This document shows, in pieces, positions 27,190 to 35,817 of a stretch of DNA of 64,000 nucleotides (within the stretch, counting starts at the first letter, position 1; every line of letters begins with the position of its first letter). The notes below the pieces were generated by a model that saw only the letters and a program-made list of their open reading frames with translations, was not told the DNA's origin and searched no databases. A program made the position numbers and the translations under genes. The stretch is taken from NCBI GenBank assembly GCA_017795005.1, contig CP051242.1:2690976-2754975 (forward strand), read 5' to 3'. The DNA comes from Balneolaceae bacterium. GTDB taxonomy: Bacteria; Bacteroidota; Rhodothermia; Balneolales; Balneolaceae.

Positions 27190-28992
27190 CTAATTGTTTT
27201 TTGCTATTTCTGATGTAAGTTCTTCTGCTTCAACCACCATTTTTTCAAATGAAGCCAGTCCCTTATTCCAGAATTCAGGATCTCTGATATCCAGCCCCAT
27301 TTTTGCTACCAGATCATGAGGCCATTCAGCACCTCCTGCTCCTAATAATTCCAAATACTTATCTGCGAAACCTTCGGGTTTACGAGTATACTCTTCATAT
27401 AGCGCTAATACCAGTAACTCTCCAAAAGCGTATGCATATACATATCCCGGAGTATGAAGGAAATGTGGAATATAGCTCCACCAGATTCCATACTCATCTG
27501 TCAGAGTAACCGAATCTCCATATAACGCTTTTTGTTGTTCCATCCATAATTCTGAGAATCGATCTGTTGTCAATTCACCTTCTTCTCTCCTGGCAGTATG
27601 CATTGCATTTTCAAACCGATTCATTGAAATTTGTCTAAACACAGTAGCAATAGTATCGTCGATTTTACCAATAATAAGAGCCAGCTTCTCTTTAGGATCA
27701 TTCAGTTCTTTAAGCAATTTCTGAAAGACCAACATTTCCCCAAAAACAGAGGCTGTTTCTGCTGTGGTTAAAGGAGTTCCCGCTTGAAGTGGACCTTGTT
27801 GTCGGGATAAATACTGATGAACTCCATGTCCCAATTCATGAGCGAGTGTTTGTACGTCACGGATTTTCCCATCAAAATTCATGAATACATACGGATGTAC
27901 AGATGGAACAGTGCTTGCGGAATAAGCCCCACCTCTTTTTCCGGGTTTAATAGCTGCATCAATCCAGTTTTTATCAAAGAAATAGCTGGTTATTTCACCC
28001 ATTTGGGGATGGAAATTAGAATAGGAATCCATCACCATTTCTTCCGCTTCTTTCCAGGTGATGGTTGCTTCATTCCTGGCTATTGGCGCATAACGGTCGT
28101 AATCCATCATCTCATCCAAGCCAAGTAATTGTGCTTTGAGTTTATAATATCTCTGAACTAATTCATATTTAGAAGTCACGGAATTTACCAGTGCTTCTAC
28201 AGTTTCATCATCCGTTTCGTTAGAAAGGTTTCGGGACGTAATCCAACTTGGATATTTCCTGAGTTTATCGTTGGTTGACTTATCCGCCAGTAACGTGTTA
28301 AAAACAAATGTAAGCGGGTGTGCAAGCTCTTTAAACTTTTTGGTAAGAGATGCATGAGCCCTGATTCTTAAATCCCGATCTGAATCATGCAGCTTGCTTA
28401 ATACTTCCTGTTCGGAATACTCTTTCCCATCCAGTTCAAACTTCGCCTGACCCAATGTTTCATCAAAAAAGCGAACCCAGGCGCTTCTACCGGTTACGGA
28501 TTTTGCAGAAAGAATCTGCTCCTGTTCTTCTTTGAGTACATGCTCTTTATATCTTCGGGAAGATTCAAGGTAATGTTTGTAGAACTCCAGTTCAGGAGCA
28601 TCAATCATTTTCTGAGCTTCTTCTTCCGGAACTTTGAGCCATTCCACATCCATAAATACAAGTTTTTGACTCAATTCCGAACCAAGTTCATTCGATTCCT
28701 GGACTAGTCTACCATATTCTGAATTACCGGTATTTGTGCTCCATTGCAGATAAGCGAAAGAACCAATCTTTCCACCTTTATCCTGAAGCGCTTCATACTC
28801 CTGAAGCATTTCCTTAAACTCCGAAACCGAAAGCTCCGCAATTCTACCTTTATATGTTGAAGCAAAAGCATCCGCTTCTTGTAAAATAGATTCTTTGTCT
28901 TTCGCTAATTGAGGGTCGTTGCTTGATGAATACAAATCACTGAGATCCCAATGTATTTCCTCAGCTCCTGTCAGTCTTTTATTATCACTCAT
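27190..28992 (-). CDS. pepF: M3-family oligoendopeptidase F (PepF)
   Basis: This 600-residue cytoplasmic zinc metallopeptidase cuts short peptides. The zinc motif HELGHGVHQY lies at about 384-393 (HExxH), with the third ligand Glu expected in TTAETASVFGEML about 25 residues on. The N-terminal half is the helical oligopeptidase F domain (LTGAEEIHWDLSDLYSS at the start). The C-terminal region YIPHFLHTPGYVYAYAFGELL is typical of the PepF subfamily and holds the His/Tyr residues that bind substrate. Length matches family members. It is preceded by a 207-bp AT-rich gap shared with a divergent lipoprotein gene. Confidence 0.95.
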   Translation of the reverse strand: MSDNKRLTGAEEIHWDLSDLYSSSNDPQLAKDKESILQEADAFASTYKGRIAELSVSEFKEMLQEYEALQDKGGKIGSFAYLQWSTNTGNSEYGRLVQESNELGSELSQKLVFMDVEWLKVPEEEAQKMIDAPELEFYKHYLESSRRYKEHVLKEEQEQILSAKSVTGRSAWVRFFDETLGQAKFELDGKEYSEQEVLSKLHDSDRDLRIRAHASLTKKFKELAHPLTFVFNTLLADKSTNDKLRKYPSWITSRNLSNETDDETVEALVNSVTSKYELVQRYYKLKAQLLGLDEMMDYDRYAPIARNEATITWKEAEEMVMDSYSNFHPQMGEITSYFFDKNWIDAAIKPGKRGGAYSASTVPSVHPYVFMNFDGKIRDVQTLAHELGHGVHQYLSRQQGPLQAGTPLTTAETASVFGEMLVFQKLLKELNDPKEKLALIIGKIDDTIATVFRQISMNRFENAMHTARREEGELTTDRFSELWMEQQKALYGDSVTLTDEYGIWWSYIPHFLHTPGYVYAYAFGELLVLALYEEYTRKPEGFADKYLELLGAGGAEWPHDLVAKMGLDIRDPEFWNKGLASFEKMVVEAEELTSEIAKNN

Positions 28993-29199
28993 GTACTGGT
29001 TCTAAAGCTTTTAAATTTCGATTGGAATATAAAACAACTATCAAGGGTTTTAAAGCTACAACTCATCCAATGTTAAGTTTTTACTTGTTCTTGCATATCC
29101 CCAAAAAAAGTAACACTTTCAACTTAACAATTAATCTAATTTTTCTACTCACGGAATACAGCTACTACTTTTAAATCCTAATCTTCACAAAGTATAGCT

Positions 29200-29946
29200 A
29201 TGAAAAATTCAATAATTGTTCTTCTGTTTTCAGGAGTCCTTTTCCACTCTTGCACAACTTCTTCCTCAGATGAATTAGAGAAAATAAGTCTCCCACTCAA
29301 AGTTGGTAATTCCTGGACTTATGATGTCTTTATTACCGACTTTCAGGAAAATCCAATTACAGTAAGACAGGAAAAAGGTGTTACTTTCACCGTTTTGAGT
29401 GACACGGTAGTTGATGGAGTACAATGGTATTACATTGAAAGTGATGTTCACGAAATGAACTTTTGCAAAGCCGGCTATTACAGCAATCAGGAAGATGGCA
29501 TATACTTCATGCGCTGGTTTGACGTAAATCAAAGTAAAACGTATACGGGTGTAACCCCCCTGACTTTAAGTGAACTCAGCTCAAATACCGTTTCAAACGT
29601 ACAAGAAAATGGATACCCCTTTCTCCATCATCCCGACACGGAAATTCCGGACCGACTTATAAAAAATGAGAGCGTAATTGCTTCCGTATCATACACTGGG
29701 GAAAGCATCAATGAGCAACCGGAAACCCGAACCGAGAATTATATATGGAACTACTATCAACAGTCTGTTGGCATTCGGGCATACGCTATTAATCCTTTTG
29801 ATTTGAATTTTTCTGTTTCAAATGAAGTAGGTTTTACTGTTTATGAAGGTGCATATATTTCCAGTTTGGGAAGTACAGAAGACGATCCTAGACTTCAGCT
29901 CTTGTCGCTTTATAGATATGAACTTACTGAGTTTAATGAGAACTAA
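29200..29946 (+). CDS. Predicted lipoprotein of unknown function
   Basis: This 248-residue protein starts with a signal peptide whose lipobox reads SGVLFHSC (Cys18), followed by Thr/Ser. The mature part begins LEKISLPLKVGNSWTYDVF, a phrase common in Bacteroidota lipoproteins of unknown role that form a beta-sandwich. The rest alternates short beta-strand-like stretches. No catalytic motif is visible. It is divergent from pepF and followed by a DUF1572 gene 92 bp downstream on the same strand. The genes may be separately transcribed. Confidence 0.7.
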   Translation: MKNSIIVLLFSGVLFHSCTTSSSDELEKISLPLKVGNSWTYDVFITDFQENPITVRQEKGVTFTVLSDTVVDGVQWYYIESDVHEMNFCKAGYYSNQEDGIYFMRWFDVNQSKTYTGVTPLTLSELSSNTVSNVQENGYPFLHHPDTEIPDRLIKNESVIASVSYTGESINEQPETRTENYIWNYYQQSVGIRAYAINPFDLNFSVSNEVGFTVYEGAYISSLGSTEDDPRLQLLSLYRYELTEFNEN

Positions 29947-30037
29947 TACATTCCCTCATCAAACTTAATGGGTTTTAAAGGTGGATTAGCTGGACACTAA
30001 CTATTGTATTTATGTTATTTCATCTTTTAATTAAAAA

Positions 30038-30610
30038 ATGGTTACTAATTATCTGGAAAGCGTCCGCAAACAATTCGAGTATTATAAAATGCTGGGAGAA
30101 AAAACCTTTGATCAGCTTGATGATGAAGACTTATTCTGGCAGTACAATCCCGAAAGTAATTCTATTGCAATAACGGTTAAACATCTCTGGGGGAATATGC
30201 TTTCCAGATGGACCGAATTCCTCACTTCTGACGGCGAAAAGGAATGGAGAAACCGGGAAGCTGAATTCGACGCGGATATTAAAACGAGAGAAGAACTGCT
30301 TGAGAAATGGAATGAGGGCTGGGATTGTCTTTTCAACGCTCTTGATTCTGTGAATGAAGAGAACTTCGATGCCATAATCTATATTCGAAATATGGGTCAT
30401 ACGATTACAGAAGCTATAAACCGTCAACTAACCCATTACTCTTATCACGTTGGTCAGATTGTGTACATAGGCAGAATGATTAAAGGCAATGATTGGGAAA
30501 GCTTATCAATTCCCCGTGGAAACTCAGCTACATATAATGCGGAAAAATTCTCCAAAGAAAAACGCAGAGCTCATTTTACTGATGAGTTAATGGATAAGAA
30601 GAAGAACTAA
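30038..30610 (+). CDS. DUF1572/DinB-like four-helix protein
   Basis: This 190-residue cytoplasmic protein belongs to the DinB/YfiT-like metalloenzyme superfamily, DUF1572 branch. The first helix includes YLESVRKQFEYYKMLGEKTFDQL. A conserved stretch, NSIAITVKHLWGNMLSRWTEFL, carries the first metal-binding His. The later RQLTHYSYHVGQIVYIGRMI carries the His pair (HxxxH) of the metal site. Many relatives are thiol-transferase-like or stress-related proteins, but the activity here is unknown. The gene ends 11 bp before the first 162-bp hairpin repeat, so the repeat is inserted immediately after it and may act as its terminator. Confidence 0.85.
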   Translation: MVTNYLESVRKQFEYYKMLGEKTFDQLDDEDLFWQYNPESNSIAITVKHLWGNMLSRWTEFLTSDGEKEWRNREAEFDADIKTREELLEKWNEGWDCLFNALDSVNEENFDAIIYIRNMGHTITEAINRQLTHYSYHVGQIVYIGRMIKGNDWESLSIPRGNSATYNAEKFSKEKRRAHFTDELMDKKKN

Positions 30611-30621
30611 TTGCCTTAATT

Positions 30622-30783
30622 TTCCTCTCCCTGACTCGCTCAATGTTCGCGAGTCTGTCCCTCCCCTAGGAGGGACAGGGTTAGCCTTCACTTTTTTACA
30701 AGCCAAATTTTTTGATTGGGGCTTCCACTGTCTCCCGCTTGAGGGAGACAGATTTTGCACCTGTGCAAAATCAGAGGGAGGAC
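30622..30783. repeat. 162-bp four-hairpin repeat, copy 1 (flanks DUF559 gene)
   Basis: The unit holds four consecutive hairpins: GACTCGC/GCGAGTC (30633-30655), TGTCCCTCC/GGAGGGACA (30656-30677), CTGTCTCCC/GGGAGACAG (30728-30751) and GATTTTGCAC/GTGCAAAATC (30751-30772). It ends CAGAGGGAGGAC, and its left end TTCCTCTCCCTGA is the near inverse of that. The second copy, in the same orientation at 31236-31397, has the same length. The stop codon of the DUF559 gene lies inside the right end. Confidence 0.9.
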
Positions 30784-31169
30784 TCACGGACTCCCAACTC
30801 AGAAATGACCTCCGAAATCATCCTCCTAACATCATCCATATTATCCAACACCTCCTCATCCGTAAACCGAATAACAGTAAATCCAGCATTTTCCAATTCC
30901 ATTTGTCGCTTCAAGTCTTTTAATCGAACTACCAAATCATCATGCGAACTACCATCCACCTCGATAATCAACTTTAACTCCTGACACATAAAATCGGCAA
31001 TGTATTTTAAAACAGGTCTCTGTCTTTTGAAGGTGAATCCTGTTTGCTTTTTGGATAAGCCATATTTCCATAAACAGGCTTCTGCTTTGGTGGCTTTATT
31101 TCTTTTGATTCTGGCTAAATCTTTCATGTTGATATTATAGCCGAAGTTGTTGGATTTTTCCGCTTTCAT
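30771..31169 (-). CDS. DUF559 endonuclease-like protein (VSR/PD-(D/E)XK-related)
   Basis: This 132-residue protein is of the DUF559 family, predicted nucleases related to very-short-patch-repair endonucleases. The core is FKRQRPVLKYIADF followed by LKLIIEVDGSSH, giving D59, E70, D72 and H76 as the likely PD-(D/E)XK-type metal site. A later FTVIRFTDEEVLDN supplies the conserved Arg101. The N-terminal KAEKSNNFGYNI matches the usual family start, so the ATG at 31169 is preferred to 31127. It is bracketed by two direct 162-bp repeats. Its last three codons and stop (Ser-Ser-Leu-stop) lie within the end sequence GTCCTCCCTCTGA of copy 1. The partner or target is unknown; a mobile or repeat-maintenance role is inference. 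Confidence 0.9.
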   Translation of the reverse strand: MKAEKSNNFGYNINMKDLARIKRNKATKAEACLWKYGLSKKQTGFTFKRQRPVLKYIADFMCQELKLIIEVDGSSHDDLVVRLKDLKRQMELENAGFTVIRFTDEEVLDNMDDVRRMISEVISELGVRESSL

Positions 31170-31235
31170 GAGTTGGTCTTTTCTTACGTGAGACCGGGGT
31201 GAGAGGGATTCCTTACAAAGTTTTTTGCTCGAACC

Positions 31236-31397
31236 GTCCTCTCCCTGACTTGCTCAATGTTCGCAAGTCTGTCCCTCCCCGAGGAGGGACACTTTAGATA
31301 CCTTACTTTTCTGCCAGCCAAATTTCTGATTGGGGCCTCTACTGTCTCCCCTTGGGGGGAGACAGATTTTGCACCTGTGCAAAATCAGAGGGAGGAC
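31236..31397. repeat. 162-bp four-hairpin repeat, copy 2
   Basis: Same order of hairpins as copy 1, with ends GTCCTCTCCCTGA and CAGAGGGAGGAC. Stem 1 reads GACTTGC/GCAAGTC instead of GACTCGC/GCGAGTC, a paired C-G to T-A change that keeps the stem. The fourth hairpin (GATTTTGCACCTGTGCAAAATC) is identical in both copies. The rest of the gap 31170-31484 holds only the DUF559 leader and about 90 bp of featureless AT-rich DNA. Confidence 0.9.
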
Positions 31398-31484
31398 GGA
31401 ATGGCAACCAACTTTAAAATACTTTTTTCCTATCTCTTTGAATTGTATTTGGAAAGGATCAAGAATTTCATTTAAAATGTACCT

Positions 31485-31613
31485 ATGAAAGATTGGGAAC
31501 AATATGAAGATCAAAGCGATGACCCAAATAAATATGTCGATGAAATATCCCAATCTAAAAGGGATTCAGATAATTTATTAGATCCAAACCAAAAAGACTT
31601 ATTTGATAACTAA
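31485..31613 (+). CDS. Possible small acidic protein, 42 residues
   Basis: A short frame from ATG 31485 to TAA 31613 encodes MKDWEQYEDQSDDPN..., ending KDLFDN. It is very rich in Asp and Asn, has no transmembrane segment and stops one base before the convergent polA stop codon. There is no ribosome binding site. Its full use of the gap up to polA makes it worth listing, but it could be chance. Confidence 0.35.
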   Translation: MKDWEQYEDQSDDPNKYVDEISQSKRDSDNLLDPNQKDLFDN

Positions 31614-31614
31614 C

Positions 31615-34368
31615 CTAATGCGCCTCTAACCAGTTCTCTCCTATTCCGGCTTCCACGCTTAGGGGAACATCCATTTCCATTGCACTTTCCATTAATTCAG
31701 TGATTTTAGCCGGCACGGTATCTAGTTCACTTTCATGGATTTCGAAAATCAATTCATCATGTACCTGAAGAAGCATTCTGCTTTTTAACTCATTGTTTTC
31801 AAGATAATCGTGAATGTGAATCATTGCCAGTTTGATGATATCAGCCGCCGTTCCCTGAATGGGCATGTTGATGGCCACCCGTTCGGCAAATCCACGCACA
31901 TTCCAGTTGCCGGAGTTGATATCCGGAATATAGCGCCGGCGACCCAGCAGCGTTTTCACATAGCCGTTTTCTTTAGCAAAAAGCTGGGTCTCCTTGATAT
32001 AATCCTGAATGTTCGGGAAACGATTGAAGTACTCATCGATCATCTCTTTCCCCTCACTGTTTTCGATCCCTAAATTCTGTGCAAGTCCGTATGCACTGAG
32101 TCCGTAGGGAATACCAAAATTCACTTCTTTGGCTTTGCGCCGGTGATCCTGGGTGACTTCCTCCAGTGAATCCAGGTGAAAAATCTCCTTTGCTGTTCTG
32201 GCGTGAATGTCTTCCCCATTTTTAAAAGCTTCAATCATGGCTTCGTCTTTAGCGATATGGGCAATTACTCTAAGTTCCACCTGAGAGTAATCTGCCGACA
32301 TAATTTTATACCCGTCTTTGGCAATAAACGCTTTTCGGATTTCACGTCCACGTTGAGTTCGGATTGGAATATTTTGCAGATTCGGATTTGAAGATGCCAA
32401 CCGACCGGTAGCAGCGACACTTTGGTTAAAGTCGGTATGCACCCGACCAGTTTCAGGATTAATCATAGATGGAAGAGCATCAACATAAGTTGATTTGAGC
32501 TTTGCCAGCGAACGATATTCCAGAATCAGACTTGGGATTTCATATTTAACTGCAAGTTTAGTTAATACCGCTTCATTCGTTGAATATTTACCGGTTTTGG
32601 TTTTCTTACCGGCGGGGAGCCCGAGTTTATCGAACAGTATATCTCCCAGCTGGGATGGCGAATTTATATTAAACTCTTCACCGGCCTTCTCATAAATCTC
32701 CTTTTCCAGTACTTTAATATCCGTTTCCAAATCTTTTGAAAAGCCGGACAGCATTTCTTCATCCAGTCTTACTCCGTAATATTCTATATCTCCGAGTACT
32801 TCCATGAGGGGGAAATCAACTGTATTCGCAATTTCTTCCAACTCATCTTCATTAAGTTTCTTACTGAGGATTTCATATAGCTGAAGTGTCACATCTGCAT
32901 CTTCACAAGCATATAAATAGACTTCTTCAGGAGTTAAATCAGCCATTGACTTCTGAGCTTTCCCCTTTCCAATTAATGCCTGGATTGGAACCGGCTCATA
33001 GCCAAGATATTTTTTTGAAAGCTCATCCATTTTGATCTTCTGGCTGGCATCTACCAGATATGCAGCTACCATAGTATCAAAAGGTTTCCCTTCAATCTTA
33101 ATGCCATGTCGAAACAACATAGTGTAATCGAACTTGTAGTTGTGCGCTACTTTGATGGAATCTTTATTTCCAAAAACGGGCTTCAGTATTTCCAGCACTT
33201 CTTTCTCTTCGAGCCCACCAGCCACATTTACCGGAATGTAAGACCCAAAACCAGGTTTGGTGCAAAAAGATAATCCAACCAGATTTGCCGAAATAGGGTT
33301 TGGAGAATCAGTTTCGGTATCAAAACAGAGGACTTCTTCTTTAAGCAATTCTGAAACCAGCTCTTTCACCCGATCCAGCGATTTCACCAGTTCATAATTG
33401 TTATTCTCTTCATCCAGTTTTTGCAATTCTTCCGGTTCTTCCACCGATCCGAATAAATCTACTTGATCTCCTGATTTCTCAGCTACCGGTCCGTCCTGAT
33501 CCAGATACTTTTTGGTAAGTGTTCTGAACTCCATCTTCTTAAAAAAGAGTCCCAGTTCTTTTCTATCAAAACCGCCCCATTCCAGTTGTTCCCATTCTAC
33601 GGTGTTTGGAACATCGGTTTTAATAGTTACCATAAACTTGGCATGCATTGCCTGATCAGCAAATTCCTGAAGATTTTCACGCTGTCGTTTTGCGGAAATA
33701 GTTTCAGCCTGAGCAATGCACTCTTCCAGGGAACCAAATTCATCGATTAATTTCGGAGCCCCTTTTTTCCCAATACCCGGCACTCCCGGAATGTTGTCTG
33801 CTGTATCACCAAGAATTGCAAGTACATCAATTACTTTCTCCGGGTAAACTCCAAAGTAGTCCATTACCCCTTCCCTGTCTATGATATCAAAACCGCCGTC
33901 TTTGTTATTTGGCTTCATCATTTTGATGTGGTCGTGAACCAGCTGCATAAAATCTTTGTCAGGCGTGACCAACAATACATCTACATCATCGGCATTAGCA
34001 CCGGATGCCACCGTACCAATTATATCATCCGCTTCATATCCATCCTGTTCAATATTTTTAATTCCCCATGCATCCAACATTTCTTTTATAAGGGGAATAC
34101 CGATAGTCAACTCTTCAGGTTGTGGTGGTCGTTGCGCTTTATACGTTTCATCTTTTACATGCCGGAAGGTTGGAGCATGTGTATCCCATGCGACAGCAAT
34201 ATGGCTAGGCTTTTCCTCTTCCAGCATCTTCTCAAGTGTATTTGCAAAGCCTAAGACGGGTCCTGTAGGAATTCCTTTACTATTCTTAAGATTTGCATTT
34301 ATAAAAGCGAAATGTGCCCGGTACGCGAGTGCCATTCCATCAAGAAGAAAAAGAAGTTTTTTAGACAT
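31615..34368 (-). CDS. polA: DNA polymerase I
   Basis: This 917-residue repair and Okazaki-fragment polymerase has all three domains. The N-terminal 5'-3' flap nuclease (about 1-290) has FLLDGMALAYRAHFAF, the acidic EADDIIGTVA and the helix-hairpin-helix NIPGVPGIGKKGAPKLI. The 3'-5' proofreading domain keeps its motifs CFDTETDS, VAHNYKFDY and YACEDADVT, so it should be active, unlike in some Gram-positive PolA proteins. The polymerase domain has motif A SADYSQVELRVIAH, the O-helix RRKAKEVNFGIPYG and motif C QVHDELIFE. A dispersed palindrome lies in its leader. Confidence 0.98.
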   Translation of the reverse strand: MSKKLLFLLDGMALAYRAHFAFINANLKNSKGIPTGPVLGFANTLEKMLEEEKPSHIAVAWDTHAPTFRHVKDETYKAQRPPQPEELTIGIPLIKEMLDAWGIKNIEQDGYEADDIIGTVASGANADDVDVLLVTPDKDFMQLVHDHIKMMKPNNKDGGFDIIDREGVMDYFGVYPEKVIDVLAILGDTADNIPGVPGIGKKGAPKLIDEFGSLEECIAQAETISAKRQRENLQEFADQAMHAKFMVTIKTDVPNTVEWEQLEWGGFDRKELGLFFKKMEFRTLTKKYLDQDGPVAEKSGDQVDLFGSVEEPEELQKLDEENNNYELVKSLDRVKELVSELLKEEVLCFDTETDSPNPISANLVGLSFCTKPGFGSYIPVNVAGGLEEKEVLEILKPVFGNKDSIKVAHNYKFDYTMLFRHGIKIEGKPFDTMVAAYLVDASQKIKMDELSKKYLGYEPVPIQALIGKGKAQKSMADLTPEEVYLYACEDADVTLQLYEILSKKLNEDELEEIANTVDFPLMEVLGDIEYYGVRLDEEMLSGFSKDLETDIKVLEKEIYEKAGEEFNINSPSQLGDILFDKLGLPAGKKTKTGKYSTNEAVLTKLAVKYEIPSLILEYRSLAKLKSTYVDALPSMINPETGRVHTDFNQSVAATGRLASSNPNLQNIPIRTQRGREIRKAFIAKDGYKIMSADYSQVELRVIAHIAKDEAMIEAFKNGEDIHARTAKEIFHLDSLEEVTQDHRRKAKEVNFGIPYGLSAYGLAQNLGIENSEGKEMIDEYFNRFPNIQDYIKETQLFAKENGYVKTLLGRRRYIPDINSGNWNVRGFAERVAINMPIQGTAADIIKLAMIHIHDYLENNELKSRMLLQVHDELIFEIHESELDTVPAKITELMESAMEMDVPLSVEAGIGENWLEAH

Positions 34369-34451
34369 GGATTTATCTGTGAAGTCTTTTTTAATTAAAT
34401 GAGAAACTAATGGATTTCAATGAGAGATGTGAGTTTCTAATGAAGGGTTTT

Positions 34452-34535
34452 GTCATTTCGAAGGAGTAAAGCGACTGAGAAATCTAACGTACTCAATAAA
34501 ATGCTCTTTAGATATCTCGCTTCGCTCGATATGAC
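34452..34535. repeat. Dispersed palindromic element upstream of polA
   Basis: Ends GTCATTTCGA and TCGATATGAC pair with one mismatch. Internal AAGCGACTGAGAAATCTA and TAGATATCTCGCTTCGCT pair imperfectly. The whole is 84 bp. The end motifs match the elements at 60976-61073 and 55630-55744. Confidence 0.65.
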
Positions 34536-34627
34536 AAAAGGAAACTTAAAACTGATTCCTAAAAACAAAACTTTTTGCCTATTATTACGAACACCGTCCA
34601 CAAACAACAAACTGAGTCAGTACACTT

Positions 34628-35812
34628 TTGAGTTTAAAGAACGAAGCACAATCGGGTTACGGAACCAAAAAATTCTATCAGGAATATGTTTCCGGGATGA
34701 GCCGTGAGCGTATTTCAAAAGAGCTTACCGCAGATACCGATCGACTTAAATTGCTTTATAAAGAAGCCGTAGCTGATATCGAACGGCAACAAGGTCAGCA
34801 GTTGCCGGGGCATATTAAATTCATGCGCCTGTTTTCGGATTTAACTCAGCGTCTGAATCCTACCCGCCGTTTAGCTTTTGGTGTAGGTTCGGTAAGTTTT
34901 GTGGGCCATTATTTGTTGAACTTTTTTGGTCTGTCAGAATTCATCTTTTTCTCCGGATTGATGCTTCCTTTGGCTTTTTCTTCCATGTTTCTCCTGCTTT
35001 TGGTTGAATTACTTGAAAAATCAGATGTACAAAAAGAAATTGATCTCGCCAGAGATATTCAGTTAAGCCTTCTTCCCGGGACTTCTCTAAACAAAGACAA
35101 TCTTGAAGTTTACTCTTTTGCTCATACAGCTAAAGAAGTGGGTGGAGATTATCTGGATGTGATTGATACAGAAAAAGGCACATACGTCATTATTGCTGAT
35201 GTATCTGGCAAAGGATTAAGTGCCGCCCTTTATATGGTTCGAATGCAAGCTTTGGTAAATCTGCTGGTTCATAAGGAACAGCCATCCCCAAAAGATTTAT
35301 TCCTTCAGTTGAATGATTTTGTAAAGAGTAATAGTAAGGATAAAACCTTTGTTACCGGTTGTGTGGCTTATTTTCCTAATGATAAAGAGGAATTTGAATA
35401 CGTTCGTGCCGGACACAATATCCCTGTCTATTACAGTCGTGAGCGTGATGCAACATTCAATCTCAAAGCAAATGGCTTTGCACTGGGAATGACTTCCACA
35501 AATATGCTGAATCAACATCTGGAAGTTAAACGGTTTCATTTTAAGCCCGGTGATTCTGTTCTACTATATACTGATGGGTTAAATGAAGCCCGTAACGAAC
35601 GTGGTGAAGAATATGGAGAAGAGCGCATTGAGTCATTGATGGAAATCTACGGTTCACTTCACGCTAAAACAGTCGTTCAAAAAATCCAATCCTCTCTTGA
35701 AGCGTTTATTGGAACAGTAGAACCCGCCGACGATGTCACTTTTACCTGTATTCACAGACCAGAATCTGCAGAATCTCCAAAATTAATTGAGGAAGCTAAA
35801 GAAGTTGGATAA
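34628..35812 (+). CDS. SpoIIE/RsbU-type PP2C serine phosphatase with membrane anchor
   Basis: This 394-residue protein probably reverses Ser phosphorylation of an anti-anti-sigma factor. Residues from about 85 to 130 contain two hydrophobic helices (FGVGSVSFVGHYLLNFFGL, IFFSGLMLPLAFSSMFLLLL). The C-terminal phosphatase from about 140 has DIQLSLLPG, EVGGDYLDVI, IADVSGKGLSAAL, VRAGHNIPVYY and LLYTDGLNEARN, covering the Asp residues of the Mn/Mg centre. The start is a TTG at 34628 with no ribosome binding site. An ATG at 34697 is the alternative, but the TTG-initiated part (FYQEYVSGMSRERI) looks conserved in style. No STAS or anti-sigma gene is adjacent. Confidence 0.85.
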   Translation: MSLKNEAQSGYGTKKFYQEYVSGMSRERISKELTADTDRLKLLYKEAVADIERQQGQQLPGHIKFMRLFSDLTQRLNPTRRLAFGVGSVSFVGHYLLNFFGLSEFIFFSGLMLPLAFSSMFLLLLVELLEKSDVQKEIDLARDIQLSLLPGTSLNKDNLEVYSFAHTAKEVGGDYLDVIDTEKGTYVIIADVSGKGLSAALYMVRMQALVNLLVHKEQPSPKDLFLQLNDFVKSNSKDKTFVTGCVAYFPNDKEEFEYVRAGHNIPVYYSRERDATFNLKANGFALGMTSTNMLNQHLEVKRFHFKPGDSVLLYTDGLNEARNERGEEYGEERIESLMEIYGSLHAKTVVQKIQSSLEAFIGTVEPADDVTFTCIHRPESAESPKLIEEAKEVG

Positions 35813-35817
35813 AAGGT

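Noticed and set aside
30622-31397. CRISPR array
   Set aside because: Only two repeat copies, 162 bp long, separated by a gene rather than by spacers.
31254-31553. 99-residue hydrophobic frame on the minus strand
   Set aside because: More than half of it is antisense to repeat copy 2, and the rest opposes the small acidic frame. No ribosome site.
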